Source of the DNA: Paulinella micropora | Taxonomy: Eukaryota > Cercozoa > Imbricatea > Euglyphida > Paulinellidae | NCBI GenBank assembly: GCA_019918135.1 | Contig: WBZZ01002926.1 | Span: forward strand, 108,034-172,033 | Direction of reading: 5' to 3' | Length of the DNA: 64,000 nt | Part shown: positions 10,317 to 20,037 of the stretch, piece by piece | Position numbering within the stretch: the first letter of the stretch is position 1 | How the letters are laid out: each line of letters begins with the position of its first letter | The notes under the pieces: model-generated | The model's input: only the letters and a program-made list of their open reading frames with translations | What the model was told of the DNA's origin: nothing | Databases searched by the model: none | Translations under genes and position numbers: made by a program

Positions 10317-11903
10317 ATGGAGACCGTGTGTGCGTGGCACTGGAACCCGTCTCCGCAGCCAGGCAACCAGGCCTTCGTCACACACCTCCGGGCGGCGCTG
10401 GAGCGCAACGACTGGGCCGCGACGTCCCGCCGCAACACAACCCCGCGCGCGAATGCGGACTCGTGCCGCACGCAGCTGGGCGTCGTCTCATCACTAAACA
10501 CCGCGTTGGACGGAGTGCTCGGTGAGTTACTCTCGACCCCGCGCCAGGCCGTGCTGGCGGTGGGGCCCGAGAGCGCCTTGGTCGCGGAGGACCTCGTGCG
10601 CGCCACGCCACCCGTGCTGCTCATCACGCTGGAAAAACAACCCCCGCGCCTCTGGTCCAGGTTCGAGCAGTGCCACCACCTCCACCACTGCGCGGACGCC
10701 CGAACAGCGCTCGAGCAACGCCGGCTGGCCTGCAACCTGGCGTGGGTCGATGCGTGCGGTCCCGAAGGCGGGGGGCCCGCGCTGGCGCGCGGCGTCCGCG
10801 CCGCCCTGGGCTTGCTGCAGAACAGCCGGGCGGTCCTGGTCTGCCGGTTCACTGGCGTTTGCGCGCTAGAGACACAGCTGCTGCTGGCCGCGGCGGCCCT
10901 GTGCTTCGCCGAATGGGTGGTGGTCAGGCCGCTAGTGTGCCCTAACAGTGACAATGCCTACCTGGTGGCGCGGGGGTTGCGCCGCGAGGCCGTGCCACTG
11001 ACGTTAGGGGCGCTGGATCGCTACCTCCAGTCGCCGAGCGCCACGTTGCTGCTCGACGCCCTCCCGCTCACCGCCGTGTGGCTCTTCAGGGAAGACCTCG
11101 CCACCTACGTCTCTGCCATAGGTGACCCCGCACCCGCACAGTGGCCGTGCCGGTTGCTGAACGTGGCACTGGAGCGCTACCAGCGCCCGCCGCCCGACCC
11201 GCTCGAACAACTGACTGCACAGGCGCTGGCCGACCCGGGCTTCTGGTGCAGGCTCACGGTTCTTGGCTGGCAGGCGCTGTGCGGGCAAGCGCGGGGTGCG
11301 CCGCGCAACCTCGGCGTGTGCAGGTGGCTCAGCGACTACCTGTCCTCGATTGGCCGGACCGGTAACGTGACCTTGGCACTGCCCGGGGCGTCCGGCCGCG
11401 CCGGTTTGGTCTGGGCCGCGGGTGACGGGTCGTACTGGCTGCCGGCCGACAAGTTGCGGTCGGATGTATGGCCCGCCGCGGTTGACCCCGATCCCGACAA
11501 CAAGGGCCCGTGGCTCAGGCGGTTGCTGGCCGAACTGCCCGCCCGTGACAGGCTGCTAGAGGCGTTGTGCCACGGTTCCCAGCCGCTGCGCTGTCTGCTG
11601 CCCGCCGGCGCCATGCTCGTAGTGTGGCGTGCGGGTGCCAGCCTCTGGGTGCTCGACGTGCTGCATTGGCCGCTGGCGCCGGCCCGGCTGCAACAGGCCC
11701 CGCACGCCCGGCGCCTAGAGTTCATGGCCGAGGTTCTGCCGGTCCTGGCGCAGCCGGGCGCGCTGCAAGTGGCCACCGGTCACGGACCGTTCAAACTCTC
11801 GCTGCCCCTGCGCGCCGGCGCCGTGACGAGGGCACAAGAGTGGTGCCCCGCCGACGAACGTCCGTTACTTCCCGGGCCCTTTCCTTTGTTTTGTACTCGT
11901 TGA
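10317..11903 (+). CDS. Possible FtsJ-like RNA 2'-O-methyltransferase domain protein
   Basis: 528 residues; ATG at 10317 in a GC-rich context. Residues about 75-222 can be read as a divergent Rossmann methyltransferase: a first beta/glycine segment (AVLAVGPESALVAEDLV), an acidic strand end (NLAWVDACG), a strand at RAVLVCRFTG, and then VVVRPLVCPNSDNAYLVARG. The last matches the K-P-x-x-S-R-x-x-S-x-E-x-Y-x-V-x-x-G signature of FtsJ enzymes, but with the basic and acidic catalytic residues substituted (R for K, N for E). It may therefore be inactive or a structural relative. The C-terminal 300 residues are unrecognised, rich in Leu, Ala and Trp, with no membrane helix. In viruses such domains methylate the mRNA cap. 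The assignment is tentative; the gene itself is secure from its length and codon pattern. Confidence 0.5.
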   Translation: METVCAWHWNPSPQPGNQAFVTHLRAALERNDWAATSRRNTTPRANADSCRTQLGVVSSLNTALDGVLGELLSTPRQAVLAVGPESALVAEDLVRATPPVLLITLEKQPPRLWSRFEQCHHLHHCADARTALEQRRLACNLAWVDACGPEGGGPALARGVRAALGLLQNSRAVLVCRFTGVCALETQLLLAAAALCFAEWVVVRPLVCPNSDNAYLVARGLRREAVPLTLGALDRYLQSPSATLLLDALPLTAVWLFREDLATYVSAIGDPAPAQWPCRLLNVALERYQRPPPDPLEQLTAQALADPGFWCRLTVLGWQALCGQARGAPRNLGVCRWLSDYLSSIGRTGNVTLALPGASGRAGLVWAAGDGSYWLPADKLRSDVWPAAVDPDPDNKGPWLRRLLAELPARDRLLEALCHGSQPLRCLLPAGAMLVVWRAGASLWVLDVLHWPLAPARLQQAPHARRLEFMAEVLPVLAQPGALQVATGHGPFKLSLPLRAGAVTRAQEWCPADERPLLPGPFPLFCTR

Positions 11904-12087
11904 TTAGAGGACGATGGGGAGGAACGGGGAAGGGGAGATTTTGCAGGAGTCAGTTCCGATCGCTTTTTGTGTGTGTGTGTTTCGGGCGCTTTCGGCCCTC
12001 TCCCGTCTTGTTAAAAATATTTCTTGTTTCTTTTCTTCGTTTTGTGTTTAGCAAGTAAATAGAAAATCTGAGGAGCAAAGATAAAAA

Positions 12088-15000
12088 ATGGCAGAGACGC
12101 CCAGCAAGAAAGCGGACCAAAAAAAACACGGACCGAACGAGCTATGTACATATTGCCTTGACTGCCGGGCCGATAAGCGGCAGGAGCTCGCACCTTGCCG
12201 CGGCGGCGGGCACCACGGCTTGCAGAAGCGATTCGGGAAGCGAACCGTTGTCTGCCTCTACCCAACGGCACAGAGCCAACTAAGCAAAGGGGAAATAAGC
12301 TTGCTGTGCCAAAGCTTACAGAACGCAGAGAACGGCTTCGAGGTAGTGGCCGTGGCCTGTCTGTGGCCGGTCGACGAGTCTAAAATTGTTGAGCAGGCGG
12401 CCCACCGACTCTTTCACTACGCCGAGATGTATGTTCAGCAGTCTACGGATAGTGTGCTGGCCAAGTACCTCGTGCTTAGCACTATACTCTACAATCTGCA
12501 ACGGGGCTGTCCGGACCATGGTGGTACGCTGTTTCTGAGGCCAAGAGTTTGGTCCGAGAGCTTGACAACCTGCTCTGGGCTGGGCTAGAGAAAGACTTGC
12601 AAGCTGGCTTTAGTTTAAATCCGAGTGGAAAACTTGCGCCTGATGCGCAGGAAGTGTTCAACACACAGCAAAACCTGTGGCGCTATGGCCGCCACAGCCT
12701 GCATCCAGGATACGTGTCGAAATTTTCCCGGCGGTCTGCTGCTCTAAAGCAACAGACAGGTGAAGAGGTTATCATGTGGGCAAGTTATAATGCAAATGAC
12801 GACAAGCCTCCCGATTCCGAATCCAAAGAGGACAGGCAGATATTTGGTTTGCTCACATTGCTGCCTATTCTGCCGGTACTGCCCTGTTTCACAGTGACGG
12901 AGGTTAATGTCGAAACAGATTCCGCACACGGCTGGCAGGGCTTTCTAGACCAGTGCCTCGAGAGATACCCCAAGTTGACCAACATGGAGCTGCAAAGTCC
13001 CAAACCTTTGATTCAGCCAGAAAGACATTTGGAAATCTGCCGCGCTTTTCCTCGCGGTGTGCTAACAAACGTTACGCTGGATCTGCCAGGGTTGGAGAAA
13101 TCGTCGTGGTCCTGGCCGCCAGGTGTGCTCACGCCATGCCTCACGATCAAGGATACAACGTGTTTGTCCCAGATCACGCTGTGCCCCCCGGCCAAGTGCC
13201 ACCCCGAGACGGTGTGCACTATCCAACTAACAGAATTTGCTGGTGGTCAACATTTTTACGCAATGTGCGTGGTCTCCGAGGGCTCGGCCGCGGGCTGCCT
13301 GTCGTCCACGTCGGCGCCGCAGGTCGCCCTGTACGCCCTGCGCCTGCTGTGGGCGTGCGCGCGCAGGAGCTGGAAGGCGCGCGGCCTCGTGTCGCTGTGC
13401 GGCGGCGGGGGCGAACTGGAGATCCAGACCGTACTGCGCAACAAGAGCCACGCGCGGCGTGTGCGCACGGAATTCGACGTGGCGCACATCAACAGCGGCC
13501 GCCCGTCGTGGTTCGAGTCCCTGCGCACCATCTGCTGCTACGACGAGCTGCCGGCCCTGCGCTTCAAGGGCACCGAGCGGCCCGTGGCCGCGCCGTCCGT
13601 GCCCACGGCGGTCCGCGGCACTAGCGTGCTCGGGCTGGAGACGGCGCAGCCGCTGGCGCTCGGCTGGAAGCTGCCACAAACAGTGGCAGTGTGGCCCCTG
13701 CAGCAGCAGCAGTTCGGCACCTTCGTGCTCTCGGACCCGGACGCGGTAGAGCTACTCAGGCTGGCCAGCCAGGCGTTCACCGAGCAGCCGGCGGCCGCCG
13801 CGCTGGACCAGAACACTGTCAAGTCGCGCTGGGGGCGGAACGAGCCCCCTGCGGCACATTCCATGGTCAACGCCCTCAAGGCCGCGTGGATGCTCTTGGC
13901 GCCTCTCAGCGTGCTCGACGTGTTGGTGGACCTGTACGCGCCCTGCGTGTGCACGATGTACGCGAACGCGCGCGAAAAAAACCTCTTGGACGAAAGGAAC
14001 AGGCAGCGCGCGCTGCTGGACTGGCCAGACCGCGACAAGTCCTACGAGTCGCAATTGCTCATTTCCTGCTACTGCCAGACGGGCGCGGCCCTCGCGGAGA
14101 TCTTGTGGCCGCGCGCTGCGTACGACCCCACCTCGTCCGCGGAGCTCTGGGACGGCAAGACCCGCCTGCTGGACACCACAACCATACGGGTCGGCAGCGC
14201 ACAGGGGCCCGCGGGCCCCCCTTGCACGCCGCTGCCGCTCATCGACTACGTCCTGCACCGCGTGGGCTGTGGCACCAGACTGCTGGCCAGCGAGCACGGC
14301 CGGCAGCTGCTGCTGTTCAACGTGAACGCGAGGCCGGTGGCCAGCACGGCCGCCGGTGACCTGGCGTCCGACGTGGCCGTGTTCGGGACGCTGTCGGTCG
14401 TGCTGCCCACGGTGCCCGACCAGATCCCGGCTTCAGGCGCGGGATCGTCAGCAGGTTGACGCAGGGGCGGGTGTCGTCCCTGATTTGCACCGACTTCTCA
14501 CTCACGGCGGAATGCATGCTGACGCAAGAGTGCAACAAGAAGCCACCGGCAGAGGCGGTGGTCGAGCTCGGCGCCTGCCTGCCGAACGAAAACGAATGCG
14601 AGTGGACGTTTGCGCCCGAGGACCTGCCCCTGCGCCTGAGGAGGTTCACGGGCGACGTGGTCAGGGTCCTGGACGAGTATAAGCTGCCGAAGCAGCGCGC
14701 CCCAGCGCAGCCCAAGCCCGCCCAGCGCCGCGGCAAGATGAAGCGGGAGCCTACGGACGAATGGAACTCCTTCTACGACGAAGACGACGAACAAGAAAGC
14801 TACGACAGCCCGATCAAGAGGCGGCGCGTCCAGATAAGCCGGCGCCCTGCCAAGCAGGCCAAGCCCGGCTACGGCGTGGTGGGGAGCAAGGGGCGGCCGC
14901 GGCCGGCCCAGAAGCCCGATGACTGGCGCTGTGCGGATTGGGACAATCCGGACGCGTCGTCGCACCAGTTAACGACGGCGAGGCAGCCTCATCATCGGTG

Positions 15001-15616
15001 GGGCGGCTCCGCTCCCGTGCGGTCTTGGTCGTCTTCTTTTGCTGCTACTGCTGCCTCTGCTGCTGCTGCTTCTTCTTCTTCTTCTGGCTGGAACCCGCCC
15101 GCCCAGGCCGCCAGCGGCTGGGCCCCGACAGCAGCGGCAACCCCACAGGCCGCCAGCGGCTGGGTGACGGCCCCGACAGCAGCGGCAGCCCCACAGGCCG
15201 CCAGCGGCTGGGTGACGGCAGAGCAGCCCTCAACAGCAGCCCCACAGGCCGCCGCCAGCGGCTGGGTGACGGCCCCGACAGCAGCGGCAGCCCCACAGGC
15301 CGCCGCCAGCGGCTGGGTGACGGCCGAGCAGCCCTCACCAGCAGCACCGCAGGCCGCCGCCGGTGGTTGGGGCCCGCACAGTCAATCCGACGGCGTGTCC
15401 GCACAGTCAAGCGCGCACATGACCAGAGCACCAGATCGTCGTGAGGACTTGCCGGCCAATGGCAGGAACGCTTCAGAGCACGACGATATTCTGCCACCAC
15501 TAGATTCACCCGTTTTGCTATACAACGAGGGTCAGGGGTTTGAGGGCGCGGAATCTTCCGAGGAAAACCTGGCCATGGACAATCAACACAATGACTTTTA
15601 TAATAACTTTTCTTAA
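12088..15616 (+). pseudogene. Large nuclear protein with Cys-rich N-terminus and Trp-Gly repeat tail, two frameshifts
   Basis: One long gene of about 1,170 codons spread over three frames. The first frame starts at the ATG 12088 (GATAAAAAATGG, good Kozak) with a Cys/His-rich segment (CTYCLDCRADKRQELAPC) and runs to about 12510. The second runs from there to about 14440, and the third to the stop at 15616. Both shifts go the same way, as expected for single-base losses. The C-terminal part has an acidic patch (FYDEDDEQESYD), a basic nuclear-localisation-like motif (PIKRRRVQ) and then an Ala/Pro/Ser-rich tail with seven regularly spaced Gly-Trp motifs. GC content jumps inside the gene at about 13,250, from roughly 50% to roughly 70%. 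No family is recognised. The tail suggests an Argonaute-binding or other GW-type scaffold, by inference only. Confidence 0.6.
15085..15372 (+). repeat. Tandem coding repeat with Gly-Trp motifs
   Basis: Repeated segments of the type AASGWVTAPTAAAAPQ / AASGWVTAEQPS, alternating between the two variants. Seven GW motifs lie in about 95 residues, spaced 10-20 residues apart in a sequence of only small and disorder-promoting residues. The repetition is visible at DNA level (GGCTGGGTGACGG recurs). Confidence 0.85.
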
Positions 15617-16057
15617 TAGTCAAGGCTGTTTTCTGTATTTAAAAAAAAGAGTGCGAGTCGGGGGGGGGGCGCGTGGAGAGGCTGAGACCCCACCCACAAA
15701 CCTTTTCGAACTCGTTGTAAAAATCCCTCCCCCCATTTTCCTTGGCAGTTATGATTTTTTCTTGCTCGGTGTGGGGCTGGCCCGGCGTGAAAAGTGCGCA
15801 GATCGGTGGGGAAATGGGGGAGAGGGGGCAAAGAGTGCAAGTACTTAGGCCCCGCCCAAAAAAACGGGGGAGAAGGGAGGTCTAAAGGCCACAGACAGCA
15901 TTTTCCAAGAAAAAAGGGGGCCCCCCCACGAAAAAGAAATTTCCTGAGTTCCCCTTCCATTTCCCTGAGTTCCCCTTCCATTTCCCTGCTCCCCCTTGCT
16001 TGCGATTGGCCGTGCAGGATGTTGGGCCGTACAGGGGGAGGTTTTGTGTTGGCGAAG
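15617..16057. other. Intergenic region with a 21-bp tandem duplication
   Basis: It contains TATTTAAAAAAAAG (15636-15649) just after the stop of the upstream gene, a G tract (15661-15669), and at about 15950-15990 a tandem duplication of CCCTGAGTTCCCCTTCCATTT. In-frame codons upstream of the ATG at 16058 run through this low-complexity sequence and are probably not translated. The alternative start at 16019 (MLGRTGGGFVLAK) is possible. Confidence 0.5.
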
Positions 16058-17452
16058 ATGGCCGCCCTGCGGCAGGAAGATATTTTCCCCGTGCAGGCCC
16101 GCCAGGCCACCCAGATCAGCCGCCGGGTCCTGCTGACACTAGAGAGGATGATCATGGAGCCCTGCGTGTTTGAGGCTCTCAACAAGATTAGAGAACAGAT
16201 CCTGTCGGGCGGGATCTCGATCCTGACCCAGAGCGGTCACAAGCCACGCCATCCGGCGACCCGGGAATCAAGGGCTCACCTGTCCAAGCTGACGAGCCAG
16301 ATCGTGCTCAGCATGTACAAGCAGGGCCTGTGCCTGCTGGCGCGCAGGAATCACTGCACGCTGGGCGAAGTCTTCGAATGTATGGACGCCTGCGACTTTG
16401 ACATTTCGTTCATGGAACTCAGACACCGGCGGAAGTACTCTTGCTTCCACCGCCGCAGCTGGGGTAGGGCCCGCAGGGACGTGGTGGTAGTCGAGTTCCC
16501 GCCGTACCGGCCGAACCATACGGGCCTGCCCTGCAGCCCGATGTGCTCGCTGCTAGAAACGTACCTCATCCGCCGGCAGCTGGAAAACACCAGGCTGGCC
16601 TTCAGCCTAGACCACGTCGCGGATGGCGTTCTCCTGGCGCGCAAGCGCACGGGCAAAGTAGACAGGATCTTCGAGGAGGCCTACCTCAAGGGCAGCCTGC
16701 CCAACGGCCTAGGCAGCAAGCCACAACCTCCCGAGCCAAGGATCAGCGTGCCCCCCGCTCAATGGAAGGACAGGGACAATGTGCCGGAAGCGCCCAGCGA
16801 CAGGGGCTTCCTGCCGGGCCTCGTGTTCCGGGCGGGCAAGCAGGACGCGGGGCAGTTGGCCGAGCTCGCCTTGTTGGAAGAGCTGCAGTCCGACAAGTTC
16901 TACGAGCTCGCGTTACAACCGGGACACACTACTGCCGTGGCGGGCGTGTGCGCGGCCAGGGACAACACGGCCCTGGTATACTCCCGCGAGGCCCTGCGCC
17001 CCGAACAAGAGATTTCGCACGAGCAGTGGTGCGCCCTGGTCGCGCGGGCCTTCTCGCTGCCCATCGGGCAGACCGACCGCCGCAATGCCTTCCAGTTCTA
17101 CCGGAACAGCTTCCTGCACCAGACCGCGCTGTTCCGTGATTTCCTCAACGACCTGCTCGCCGACCTAGAGACCGCCAACCTGCGGGCGCGCGCCTCGCAC
17201 TGGGGGCTGCGCACGGACGTGGACAAGCAGTTGCTCAAGTGCTGGTGGAAGGCGGAGGTCCTGGGCGCGCCCGACACGGGGTCCGTAGAGGAGCTGCTGC
17301 AACTCATCAAGCTCCAGAACACGCTCAGGCCCGACCTGACCCACGAGGCCGCAATCCTGCGCGCGCTCTACGAGAATTACATGCCGAGCACCGTCGCCGG
17401 CTCGCCCGAGCGTGCCAAGCGCGGTCCGCGCGCCAAGCGCGGCCGCCGGTGA
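16058..17452 (+). CDS. Unrecognised 464-residue protein with basic C-terminal tail
   Basis: The start chosen is the ATG at 16058 (GCGAAGATGG, purine at -3 and G at +4; MAALRQEDIFPVQARQ). An in-frame ATG at 16019 would add 13 residues. The protein is intact, mainly helical and soluble. It has several Cys and aromatic positions in the first half (CMDACDFDISF, RRKYSCFHRRSW, HTGLPCSPMC), which could hold a metal but do not match a known zinc finger. The middle is Pro-rich (residues about 215-240), a helical half follows, and it ends in a strongly basic tail (AKRGPRAKRGRR) that suggests nuclear localisation or nucleic-acid contact. I recognise no family. It is one of the best-preserved genes of the block and a good candidate for a conserved core gene. 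Confidence 0.75.
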   Translation: MAALRQEDIFPVQARQATQISRRVLLTLERMIMEPCVFEALNKIREQILSGGISILTQSGHKPRHPATRESRAHLSKLTSQIVLSMYKQGLCLLARRNHCTLGEVFECMDACDFDISFMELRHRRKYSCFHRRSWGRARRDVVVVEFPPYRPNHTGLPCSPMCSLLETYLIRRQLENTRLAFSLDHVADGVLLARKRTGKVDRIFEEAYLKGSLPNGLGSKPQPPEPRISVPPAQWKDRDNVPEAPSDRGFLPGLVFRAGKQDAGQLAELALLEELQSDKFYELALQPGHTTAVAGVCAARDNTALVYSREALRPEQEISHEQWCALVARAFSLPIGQTDRRNAFQFYRNSFLHQTALFRDFLNDLLADLETANLRARASHWGLRTDVDKQLLKCWWKAEVLGAPDTGSVEELLQLIKLQNTLRPDLTHEAAILRALYENYMPSTVAGSPERAKRGPRAKRGRR

Positions 17453-17910
17453 TTTTGTGCTCTGCCCTCCCGAGCCCCGGAAAGTTGGGTGTACCAGAAA
17501 GTTGGCGAGATTTTTTTAATGCTCGTGTGTTCTTTTCATGCCTGAATGTATTTAAAAAAACACCACCAAAACTTTGAGTTTCTGCACGCGACTGCCAGCT
17601 GAAAAATGCCCGGCCTCCTAGCAGATGTAGCGAGGGAAAAGGAAACCGGGGGGGAATGCGGCGGAGGTGATGTGCACGGAAGTTAAGTGTGCGGGCACGG
17701 GGAGGGCGGGAAACTGTCCCACGCGCGGCCGGTACGTGGGGAACGCGAACGGGGAGGAGGTGGGCGGGGGGGGGGGGGGGGGGGGCTTGGCAGGACCAAC
17801 AAGAAACGGGGGAAAGAAGTTTGCAAAAAAATAGCAGTGTATTCTGTGTTAAGAACAACATTCGCCTTTTTTTTTGGGGGTGTCAAAAACACGCTCCTCT
17901 TGTTCGCTTC
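17453..17910. other. Intergenic region with a long G tract
   Basis: It contains GTATTTAAAAAAA (17548-17560) about 100 bases after the previous stop, and a G tract of about 19 bases (17767-17785). Codons upstream of 17911 in the frame of the next gene cross this tract and look non-coding. No other gene is visible. Confidence 0.5.
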
Positions 17911-18807
17911 ATGCCCGAGAGCGAAGCGGTCGTCGTCAAGGTCGCGGAGGCCTGTGACAATTCCACAGAAGCCCCAGACGCGCCTGCCAATGAGTTGTTA
18001 TTAATCGAGATCGCCCAGATGCGCAAGCAAATCGACCAGCTGCAACAGACGACACTCACGGTCAGCAACCTGACGCCCGCGGAGCGCACGGGCTTCGTGC
18101 GCGAGGTCATGTGCTATACCGTGCTGCACCTGACGGCCACGTTGCTGCTCATGCTCGCGAGTACTCGCTGGGTGGATTGTCGCGGCTGGTACAACAACCA
18201 CCCGTGGTTGGTAGGCGTGTTTCTAGCCGCGTGCGCCGTCCAGATAGCGCTGTTCTACTACGACTGCGTGCTGCACCTGGGCCTCCTAGCGCTGTTCCTG
18301 ATCAGCGGCACCGTGGTGCTGGCAGACCTCGTGCTGCTGCGCGCCGACTCTACTATTGTGTTCGACACGTGCGCCGTGGTCGACACCTTCTGCGTCCTGT
18401 GTTTTTGCTGGTGCCTGCAGCGCTGTCTGCCGTACAGAAACCTCTACGCGCTGCTGCTGCTGCTGCTCGCTTCGTCGGTCACCTTCTTCGTCGAGATCTG
18501 GCGGCCGTACGGTTCCGTGCTCGGCAACCTGAGCCTGCTGTGGCGCACGGAGCTGCCAGTGCAAGCGCGCGGGACGCTGGGGGTGATCGTCATGTCCACC
18601 GTGATGTGCGCCTACGTGCTGTGGCAGCTGGAACGCGCCATGCACCATACCGCCCGGAGCAATAGCTACCGGGCCTCGCTGCTGCTGTTCTGCAATCTGG
18701 TCGAAATGGTTTTTCTCATGGGGCTAGGGCTGACGCGGGTCATGGAGGGCGCCAGGGCGCTGCGCACACGGTTTCAGAACACTCTCCCGCGGCCCGCCGC
18801 CTCGTAA
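17911..18807 (+). CDS. Bax inhibitor-1/TMBIM-like seven-helix membrane protein
   Basis: 298 residues from the ATG at 17911 (MPESEAVVVKV). A short charged, coiled-coil-like N-terminus (about 27-47) precedes seven hydrophobic helices at about 66-85, 97-117, 121-143, 149-168, 177-195, 221-240 and 253-274. Three signatures match the TMBIM/Bax-inhibitor-1 (LFG/GAAP) family in order. These are ERTGFVREVMCYTVLHLTA before and in helix 1 (family: R-x-x-F-[IV]-R-K-V-Y-x-x-L-x-x-Q-L), an YVLWQLERA segment where the family has Y-D-T-Q, and SYRASLLLFCNLVEMVF where the family has E-E-Y-x-x-x-A-L-x-L-Y-x-D-I-I-N. Members sit in ER or Golgi membranes, leak calcium and block apoptosis. Poxviruses (vGAAP) and cytomegaloviruses (US21 family) encode their own. 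The Asp residues of the calcium pore are not obviously kept. The gene is intact. Confidence 0.65.
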   Translation: MPESEAVVVKVAEACDNSTEAPDAPANELLLIEIAQMRKQIDQLQQTTLTVSNLTPAERTGFVREVMCYTVLHLTATLLLMLASTRWVDCRGWYNNHPWLVGVFLAACAVQIALFYYDCVLHLGLLALFLISGTVVLADLVLLRADSTIVFDTCAVVDTFCVLCFCWCLQRCLPYRNLYALLLLLLASSVTFFVEIWRPYGSVLGNLSLLWRTELPVQARGTLGVIVMSTVMCAYVLWQLERAMHHTARSNSYRASLLLFCNLVEMVFLMGLGLTRVMEGARALRTRFQNTLPRPAAS

Positions 18808-19193
18808 AAAGTTTACGCGAGCACCAGAAAATCTGTTTAAAAAAAGGGGAGGAAGATCGTCTCCCTTGCGTTCCGGGGGGGGGGGGCCGAGAAACGATCC
18901 CCCCCCCCCCACCCTCACGTTGGCCGGCCACCTCCCTCCCTCTCTCATTCATTTCTTTTGGCGCCTATTTGCTGGCTGGATTTTTTTTGCCTCCACCTTC
19001 GGCCCCCCCCCCCACCTTCTGCTTGCCCCGACTTTTCCATACCCCTCCGGCCCCCCCCACTCCCGTTCCTCCACCTCCGGCCCCCCCCTCCCGAAAAATA
19101 TACCGTGCGAGCCCCGGGGGGAACGGGAGGGGGGGGGGAGAAAGCACAACCAACCTCTGGGAGAAAAATCGGGGTCCACACGCAAAACCCAAA
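18808..19193. other. Intergenic region with G and C tracts
   Basis: It contains CTGTTTAAAAAAAG (18833-18846), a G run near 18878-18888, C runs near 18899-18910 and 19003-19012, and several CCTCCGGCCCCCCCC-type near-repeats. No gene is supported. Open codons upstream of 19194 are low complexity. Confidence 0.5.
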
Positions 19194-19643
19194 ATGACCG
19201 ACGTCCAGAACCCCCGCGACGCAGACATGACCCGGCCTGACAAGAAGCAGCGAACCGAACCACCACCACCACCAGCAGTGGCGGAAAGTAAAAAGGAAAC
19301 AGCGCAGGAGTTCGCGCTGGTGCGCCGCGGGGATGCCGGGTCCTCCAACCCCGAGTGGTGTGCGCAGTGGTACGGCTGCATCGCGTACTTCAACGAGAAA
19401 GCCCGCGACGAGGACGCGCTGCAGGAGCTGATCGCGCCGCTGCTCAAGGCGGGTGCCGGGACCGAGGTGGTCAGGGCCCTGGTCGGCGCGCGTGCCCTGG
19501 CCCTGCACTACACGGAAAGAGAGCACCACGCCGAGAATTGTCAGGGCTGCGCGTGGAAGAAGTGCGACGGCCCGCTGTGCCACGAGATGCTGCACAAGGA
19601 CGAGAATTGCGCCTGCGGCTTCGGCTCGGCCAAGGGCGCCTAG
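19194..19643 (+). CDS. Small protein with C-terminal Cys/His cluster
   Basis: 149 residues; start at the ATG 19194 (AAAATGACC, purine at -3). The N-terminus is charged and disordered (KKQRTEPPPPP). The middle forms helices (FNEKARDEDALQELIAPLLK). The C-terminal 35 residues hold a dense Cys/His cluster (HHAENCQGC, KKCDGPLCHEMLHKDENC, ACGFG) that could bind one or two zinc ions. The spacing does not match a RING, TRAF or classical zinc finger that I know. Intact. Function unknown; plausibly a small regulatory or RNA-binding protein. Confidence 0.65.
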   Translation: MTDVQNPRDADMTRPDKKQRTEPPPPPAVAESKKETAQEFALVRRGDAGSSNPEWCAQWYGCIAYFNEKARDEDALQELIAPLLKAGAGTEVVRALVGARALALHYTEREHHAENCQGCAWKKCDGPLCHEMLHKDENCACGFGSAKGA

Positions 19644-20037
19644 GCGCGACAGAATGACAAAAGTTTTCTTTGGGAACAAAAAGCCGCCTATAGAATCTTC
19701 TTGCAGTCTTGGCTTCTTTTTTTGCTAACGTCTACGTGAATCTTTTTCTTTTTTCCTTAAAACGATCACTTATATTTTTTTTGGTAAAACCTTTCCTAGT
19801 TTTCTTTTCTTGTCAACCTAGATTCCGACATGAATGGGGTTGGTCGTGACACGAACGGGGAGGGAATTCCCCCAAAAAAACCAAAATGCGCCGAGCCTTT
19901 TGTTTTTCCTTTTAACCTTTACAAAACAAAAGGCGAAAGGGATAAATTTGTATGTCTGAAACGGGTATAAAAAGAGGATTAATAAATCTTAAAAGACTAG
20001 TCTGAAGAAAGAGCAAAGCCCAAGAGCGAAAAAAAAG
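19644..20037. other. AT-rich intergenic region upstream of the kinase
   Basis: T-rich sequence after the previous stop, then the kinase promoter region with a TATA box at 19965-19971. No gene is visible. It lacks the long G/C tracts found in most other intergenic regions of the block. Confidence 0.5.
19965..19971 (+). promoter_or_regulatory. TATA box of the kinase gene
   Basis: TATAAAA in the context ACGGGTATAAAAAGAGG, 73 bases upstream of the ATG at 20038. This predicts a start site near 19995 and a 5' leader of about 40 bases. It is the clearest TATA box in the virus-like block. Confidence 0.6.

Noticed and set aside
18945-19679. Minus-strand frame of 244 codons opposite the small Cys/His protein
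   Set aside because: It runs through G/C tracts and has Gly/Arg low complexity. The plus strand has a proper ATG and a compact Cys/His cluster.
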